DNA from: Myxocyprinus asiaticus
Lineage: Eukaryota; Chordata; Actinopteri; Cypriniformes; Catostomidae
Length of the DNA stretch: 64,000 nucleotides
NCBI RefSeq assembly: GCF_019703515.2
Contig: NC_059368.1
Location: 36,161,831 to 36,225,830, forward strand
Direction of reading: 5' to 3'
In this document: positions 58,439 to 64,000 of the stretch, piece by piece
How positions within the stretch are numbered: position 1 is the stretch's first letter
Layout: each line of letters opens with the position of its first letter
Translations under genes and position numbers: made by a program
Notes under the pieces: generated by a model
Databases searched by the model: none
What the model was told of the DNA's origin: nothing
The model's input: the letters and a program-made list of their open reading frames with translations, nothing else

Positions 58439-59095
58439 CTGTAAAAAAATGTCTGTAATTTTAACGGTAAAAGACTGTAAAAATTCGACAGAAAAAAAAA
58501 AACGTTAATTGATTAACAAGTATTAACTGTAAAATATACAGTATTTTAAAAGACAATACAGTAGTTTTTACAATAAAATGTTGTAAAAATGACATTTTTT
58601 AGATGTAAAAATTATGATTTTCCTGTATAATTAATGGTAAAAATTTACATTATGTTTAACAAGAGAGTACATGTACTTTTTACAGTAAATTATTGTTAAA
58701 ATTACAGTACAAACCAATAATCAGGCGTTCCCACAATTCCCTACATGACCCATTACATTTCATTATATTTTATGGGAATAGTTATGTTTCTTCTTATTTT
58801 TAATATCAGTTACATACATTGGGGTGTTCTGTTTTATATTTGATGTAGTTTAGTTCATGTTTACTGCATTATTTTAATTTCACGTGTTACCCTGATGGTG
58901 TTTAGTGTTTGTGTGAGTGACACTGAGCACTGTCTCTACATGTTTATTGGTCATTGCTCCTGGAAAAGTCACCATGAACTTCATGTCATCATGTGCCCTT
59001 CTGTAATTAGTATGGTGATTAACAATACATTATAAAGTAAAAAGCAGATTTTTACAGTTTATTATACTGTACAAATTATACTGTAATTTCACAAA
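58439..59095. repeat. AT-rich TACAGT/ACTGTA repeat element
   Basis: ACACTGTAAAAAAATGTCTG at the left and TTATACTGTACAAATTATAC then TGTAATTTCACA at the right frame a stretch dense in CTGTAA, TTACAG and ACAGTA words. It resembles a common fish DNA-transposon family that starts CACTGTAAAAAAT. No transposase is present. Boundaries are approximate. Confidence 0.45.
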
Positions 59096-59166
59096 GCTCA
59101 AGCCATTGGTAATTGTCACGAAAAACTGATTTCAACAAGGCTACACATGAGTTTCTTTCTTTCTTT

Positions 59167-59190
59167 TTTTTTTTTTTTTTTTTTTTTTTT
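59167..59190 (+). repeat. Poly-T run
   Basis: About 24 T residues following a CTTTCTTTC stretch. Simple sequence with no adjoining retroposon recognised. Confidence 0.85.
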
Positions 59191-60299
59191 GGAACACGAA
59201 AAGGGAAGTTTGAAATCATTGTAAACAGTAAAACCAAAACATATTTTAAAATGTTTCCACATTTTTGAAAACATTTTCTGGAGCATGTCCAGAAAAATTA
59301 TCATTACCGCAACACTCATAACTGTGCCCAAAAATATAAGTAGCTGATTAGTTTGAAAATAATTACAATTGATTTGAACTTTACATGCCAACATTTATTA
59401 GATGCTCTAAACAATCATTACTCACCAAATTTGATTAAAAAAAAAATAAAAATAAACAATTTATCTCATTACCAAAACACACCAACCAATTTCACACCTT
59501 GTTTTTTTTTTTTCTTCTTCAGATGAACACAAACAGTTTTTAAAAAGGTTAATGTGTAATGATTGATGTAAGGAAAAATGATCATAACTGCCAATTAATA
59601 ACTGTTCAAGTTTCTTGGCTGTGTTAACCTGTTAGGTATTGTTATGTGTTTCGGTAATGATAAAAAAGTTGTGGTAATGACAATTCCATTCGCGCTTTAG
59701 TTAAATTCCATTAAAAAAAAAAATGATAAGATCCTTCCGTCCACCCTCAAGCACCTAAATCATTATTTTTGCACATTAGTGGCTGTTAATATAAATATGA
59801 GAGCATTTTGTCAACCTGATTTAACCTGTTGAACATGTTACAGCAAGATCACTTGGATAGCCTTTAGAAATTGTGATTCACTCAAAGCACACCAGCTTTA
59901 GCTGTATAATAATTTATTAAAGAACAACTGATGATACAAATTCACTTAAATCAATTTTTAAGAACAATTTAAGAACATTTATTTTATTATAAAAAAAACT
60001 TGGTATGTTTACAGTAGAGAAGCTAATGACTCAGCAAAATTTTAATGAAAAGGTTAAATTATAGCAGTATCTGAACTTTGTTCCATTTAAATACAGATCA
60101 CCGATTACATTTTCACAGAAACAGGTCTTTCCACAGGGCCTAGTGAGGATGATGAGAGACCTCAGAATGTTTTGCTAACAGTAAATAAGCTAATGACAAA
60201 ATTGTACTCTTGAATAAGTTGCATATTTGGACCCAAATAATTTATATAATGGTTTAAAAACATTTTCAAGGATTCATAATATTCAATTTATGTTTTTTC

Positions 60300-62614
60300 T
60301 TAATTTTCAAAAAACATTTAATATAACATGCACAAGTTTTATTTATTATTTCATATCACAAAGTGAGACATTGTGTAAATGAGAGTTTTATGTACATTTA
60401 TTGAAAATATATGTCAAATATACATTTTTAAAAATGGGCAAGACAGACAACATGACTATGTATAATTTCATTCTAAATAAATGTATTCAAAAAAAATTTA
60501 TTTACTATTGAGTTTTGGGTACAACATACATTATTGAAATTTCTTTTTAAAACTGCTTATTTTGTTTATACTACATTTAATAGTCCTAATTGTGAAGCTG
60601 GACGCATTGCAGCAATGAGAATTTAACCAGGAAATTCTTTAAAATCTAAAATAAATCATGACATCCTTTGTCATTTTTGTCCAAGATGGAGCACATGTAT
60701 ATCTATTGTATTTAATTATCAGAATATCATTTTATATTGATTTTTCGATAGAAATCCTCATTACCGTGGTTCAAGCTCAGTTTCGCGAATATAACCCCAC
60801 TAGACTCGTTGGCTATCAAAACTGTGAGAAAACCACAGTTTGCGTATGTGTAGGCAAGCTATACATAGGTACACATCACATGACTCTAATAAACAAACTA
60901 TTGAATTGACCTGTAAGCTGATCCTCATTTCAAACAGCTGTTGTCAGCATTATCATTTATTAAATGGTTTAGACTCTTTAATCATTGTCAATGTCATTTA
61001 GATCTTAAATTGGTCTAATTAAGTCTGGTGTCCCCCAAGATTCAGTACTGGGCCCTCTCCATTTTGAATTTACCTCTTAGTTAGCTTAGTTCACTTTGCC
61101 TAAGTTCTAATAAGATGTTACAGTCTCGTTCTATTCATTATTTTAAAAGCCAAAAAACTGCGATAACTGTGTATGTCAAAATAAACTCGGACTGAATCAG
61201 CTCCATTCAAAAAGTCACAAAACAAGCATGTGGATTGAACAGTACCAAACAAGCATGTTTAATTCACAACAACACAGTTGACAGGAATATATAAAAAACA
61301 CTTTAGCTGGCATGGGACACTTCAAATCCTCAGTGATACAAACACTCTTGTCTGCACATATATACTGTGAGCTCATGTTTACAGATTTCTAAGAAAGTCA
61401 CTAAACAACTAATAATATGCATTTTCGTGTTTTTCATAAATTGCATATTTTTACCCACATATTAACAAATGCTAGAGTTTGCAGATATAAATTGTGTTGT
61501 GAGGAGCTGATATTCTGTTTTCCAATGAAGGCCACTGAGGAGATTGTGCAATACCTAAAATCACGATCAACCCAAGCCTGCGTGCCCATTCCCTGTGTAC
61601 TTCAGTAAACATCTCCTTTGTCTTATGGTTTACAACATTCGCTTGGTTTCTCCCTCAAAGCTTTCATTACAAACAATTATATTTGGTCATGCACAGTTGC
61701 CATATGAATGTTTGCCACAAGTCTAAGAAATTCCATTCATTTTAAACAGTGTGGAAAAATCTCCTGACACCCTCTTGCAGTTTGACAACATATACACATT
61801 TTTCAGCATTTTTACCTCTGGTATTGATTGACAAAACAACAGAATGAACAAGGCATCAGTTTGTAAGAAAACCAACAAGAGAGGGTTGTCTAGTCCCTAC
61901 ACTGATTAGATTCAGTGTTATAACAGCAGTTTGAATTATAGGCTTTAAGAACTGTTGACACATCTTCTGAGGTCTAATAAAAGAGATCATCTAAAAAGAG
62001 TTTAAGATTTAACAGCAATATTTAAAAACATCATATCTAAAAATACTCTGGGTTAAAGCATAGATCATTTGTGTGGAGAGAGGCAAAAAGAAATCACATT
62101 TTCTTTACCTTTAATATCATATCACCAAATCTAAATCTTACAAACAGCTCTTTGAAAAAAAGAATACAAATAATTACCAATAACTTAAATACATAAATTA
62201 TTACATCTCTCAAATTTAGAGGTTGAATATGACTGAGAAAACAAATAAAATAAAGTGTGAAAGATAAAACGGAACATATGGGTAGAAAAAATGGTCCAGC
62301 AGCCAAACTTTAAAATTGCATGTCATTGCATTACATACACAGGAAAGAATGTCTGACATCTTGTATGAAGAGAAGCTTTGGCACAAACACCAATTAGACG
62401 ATGCGGTAAACACACATGCAGAAGGCCTGGCTCTCCAGTCTTTTCATATTGTCTTTATGTTGGTGTCGTGGAGACAGGACAGTGTGTGTACGTGTGTGTG
62501 TTATGATGAATGTGTGTTTGGACCTTTCTCACAGCATTGTAGGAATCAGTCAGCCGATCCAAAACACACCGGCACCCTTAACCAAATAGATTATTTTCCA
62601 TCTAAACTGCTATT
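60300..62614 (-). other. slc30a1: Possible slc30a1 3' UTR
   Basis: AT-rich non-coding sequence follows the stop on the - strand. TTTATT words (AATAAA on the - strand) occur at about 60339-60350 and 60497. ZnT1 transcripts usually have long 3' UTRs, but no boundary can be fixed here, and the LINE fragment at 61022 lies inside this range. Confidence 0.25.
61022..61080 (+). mobile_element. Reverse-transcriptase fragment of a LINE
   Basis: Translating TCTGGTGTCCCCCAAGATTC onward gives SGVPQDSVLGPLHFEFTS then a stop. It matches the conserved SGVPQGSVLGPLLF block that precedes the catalytic YADD/FADD of CR1/Jockey-type LINEs. Nothing recognisable survives on either side. Confidence 0.6.
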
Positions 62615-63525
62615 TCACAGCGATGACTCCACTTCCCTGGTGATGATCACAGGCCTGCTTGTGGTCTCCACAGACTCGTTGATGACCTCCAGAGCAGAAG
62701 CTGCTCCTGGGACTATTGGGATTTTGGCCTCATTTGGTTTCTTTTGGTCCGGAGCACCATCGGGTTGCTTTACGGTATCAGCGGCGCCGCAGCAGAGCTT
62801 TGGTGCACACTGTGTTCGGCAGGACAGCTCGCAAAGCGATGCTCGAGACTCCGAGTTCATTGTGACAAATTCCGGTTGAATGGTCGTGGCATGGATGCCC
62901 TCGTCATGGAAAAAGTCCTTGATGCGCTTAGCAACGTCCATATAGGAGGTGGGGTCGTGGCATTTGATGTGTGCTGTGGCAATAATGCGACTGCCCGCCA
63001 GCTGCCAGATGTGCAGCTCATGCACCGCCAACACACCCTCCAGGTCCTGCAGCCGGGCGTTGAGCTGATGCATGTCGATCTGCTTGGGCACGGTTTGCAG
63101 CAGGATCAGCGCAGACTCTTTCAGCAGTGGGTAAGTGGTGTAGAGGAGGATACAGACCATGATGATACAAAGCGTGGGGTCGAGATAAAGCACCCAGCAC
63201 GGCCCTACTTTGGACATCGTGTGGTTAGTTCCTGCACTGCTGATATTCTCAACGGCATCCTGAAGGGTGTAGCTGAACGAGTGGTCTGAGCAATGGTTAC
63301 CAGCACAAGGGTTCTCGCAGACCATGCCAGGTGCGCATGGCTTCCATACGAAGGTGAAAATGAGGGCGTTGACCACCACGATCACAGAGCCAAGAGCATC
63401 ACCCATGACGTGAAGGAAAACACCCCGCATGTTGAGCTGGGAGGCCGAGTCGTGTCCTTGTTCAAGTTCTTCGTACGGAGCGTTCCCGTTAATCTGCAAA
63501 TCAAGGCTGTTGCTAAGACACACCT
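62615..63525 (-). CDS. slc30a1: Zinc exporter ZnT1, last exon (partial gene)
   Basis: One exon on the - strand, from the acceptor TTTCTGTCCTGCAG to the stop at 62615, encodes about 303 C-terminal residues. It starts in a variable loop (EVCLSNSLDLQINGN). It then has transmembrane helix 5 with the zinc-site HxxxD motif (FLHVMGDALGS), a Cys/His-rich extracellular loop (CAPGMVCENPCAGNHC), helix 6 (YLDPTLCIIMVCILLY) and the cytosolic domain (PKQID, then VHELHIWQLAGSRIIATAHI, then ATTIQPEF). The tail has Cys clusters (CELSCRTQCAPKLCCG) and the conserved terminal ESSL. ZnT1 exports zinc across the plasma membrane. Exon 1, with helices 1-4, lies beyond the right edge of the window. Whether this is the a or b paralogue cannot be told. 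Confidence 0.95.
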
Positions 63526-63599
63526 CTGCAGGACAGAAAGAAAAGCAAGTGTGACTCATCATGCAAAGCAAAATACATCAACATGATGAAAGTCAAACT

Positions 63600-63880
63600 T
63601 TAAAGAGTTAATTCACCCAAAAATGAAAATTCTCTCATGATTTACTTACTTTTAAGCCATCCCAGATGTCTATGACTCTCCTTCTTCAACAGAACCGAAA
63701 TGAAGATTTTTATAAGCAGATTTCAGCTCTGTTTGTCCATACAATGCAAGTAAACGGATGCCATGAGACTGCTGGCTGTTTGACGGTCCAAAAGGCATAT
63801 TTAGGCAGCATAAAAATAATCCACACGACTCCAGTCGATCAGTTAATGTCTTCTGAAGCAAACCGATAGGTTGGTGTAAG
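63600..63880 (+). mobile_element. Angel-like foldback MITE, copy 8, left arm
   Basis: TTAAAGAGTTAATTCACCCA followed by the family landmarks (TATGACTCTCCTTC, TTTCAGCTCTGTTTGTCCAT, ACTCCAGTCGATC). Only one arm is recognisable before the window ends. It sits 75 bases upstream of the slc30a1 exon 2 acceptor, within that intron. Confidence 0.7.
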
Positions 63881-64000
63881 CAACGAAATGATAACTAAAA
63901 AGTTTTTAAATTGTTGCTTCCGGCCAGCATTGGATCGCTGTTTGAAATGACCTAACTCTCACATGACGTTAGATCCTCTGTTGTGTGCAAAGTGCGCTTT

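Noticed and set aside
62744..63289. 181-codon + strand frame opposite slc30a1
   Set aside because: It is the antisense shadow of the slc30a1 exon, whose - strand frame is clearly the conserved one.

Overview
The window is vertebrate nuclear DNA from a ray-finned fish, most likely a cyprinid. The basis is three recognisable vertebrate genes with GT-AG introns, together with a 5S-rRNA-derived SINE, an Angel-like foldback MITE family and an SINE/LINE 3' tail of a kind known from cyprinids. There are no operons, CRISPR arrays, rRNA genes or prokaryotic features. Gene models were spliced by hand from reading frame, splice consensus and remembered family similarity. No database was searched.

Layout: rhag (ammonium/CO2 channel Rh50, + strand, ten coding exons, 3731-14431) is complete, with CACCC, CCAAT and GATA motifs just upstream. 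Between rhag and the next gene lie an internally deleted Tc1-like element (about 16.5-17.4 kb) and a broken CR1/L2/Jockey-group LINE (about 18.5-21.2 kb). Next is a small six-exon + strand gene for a 135-residue serine/lysine-rich, SR-like protein of unknown identity (21571-25532), with a TATA-less, YY1/CRE-type upstream region. Then comes an inverted Tc1 foldback (28.16-29.11 kb). On the - strand are rd3 (retinal guanylate cyclase regulator, two coding exons, 37032-30221) and, at the right edge, the last exon of slc30a1 (zinc exporter ZnT1, 63525-62615). Human RD3 and SLC30A1 are also neighbours, which supports both calls. Here 25 kb of repeat-rich DNA separates them.

The space between genes is a graveyard of transposons with readable history. 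It holds a degenerate L1 carrying an ORF1-to-ORF2 deletion junction (37.8-41.8 kb) and a hAT-like element split by a younger 5'-truncated LINE whose reverse transcriptase is open for 399 codons (41.9-44.7 kb). It also holds a three-level nest: an Angel-like element cut by a hAT-like element, itself cut by a TA-targeting element with GGGTAAGATG ends (47.7-50.3 kb). Several short elements have exact boundaries and target-site duplications: a PIF/Harbinger-like element (TAA), and hAT-like MITEs at 51.8 and 54.8 kb (8 bp). At least eight Angel-like copies or parts recur across the window.

I found no convincing new multi-gene system. The items most worth a second look are the uncharacterised SR-like gene, the TA-targeting 1.77 kb element with an empty-site paralogue in the same window, the Harbinger-like element with a SANT-like remnant, and the L1 deletion.
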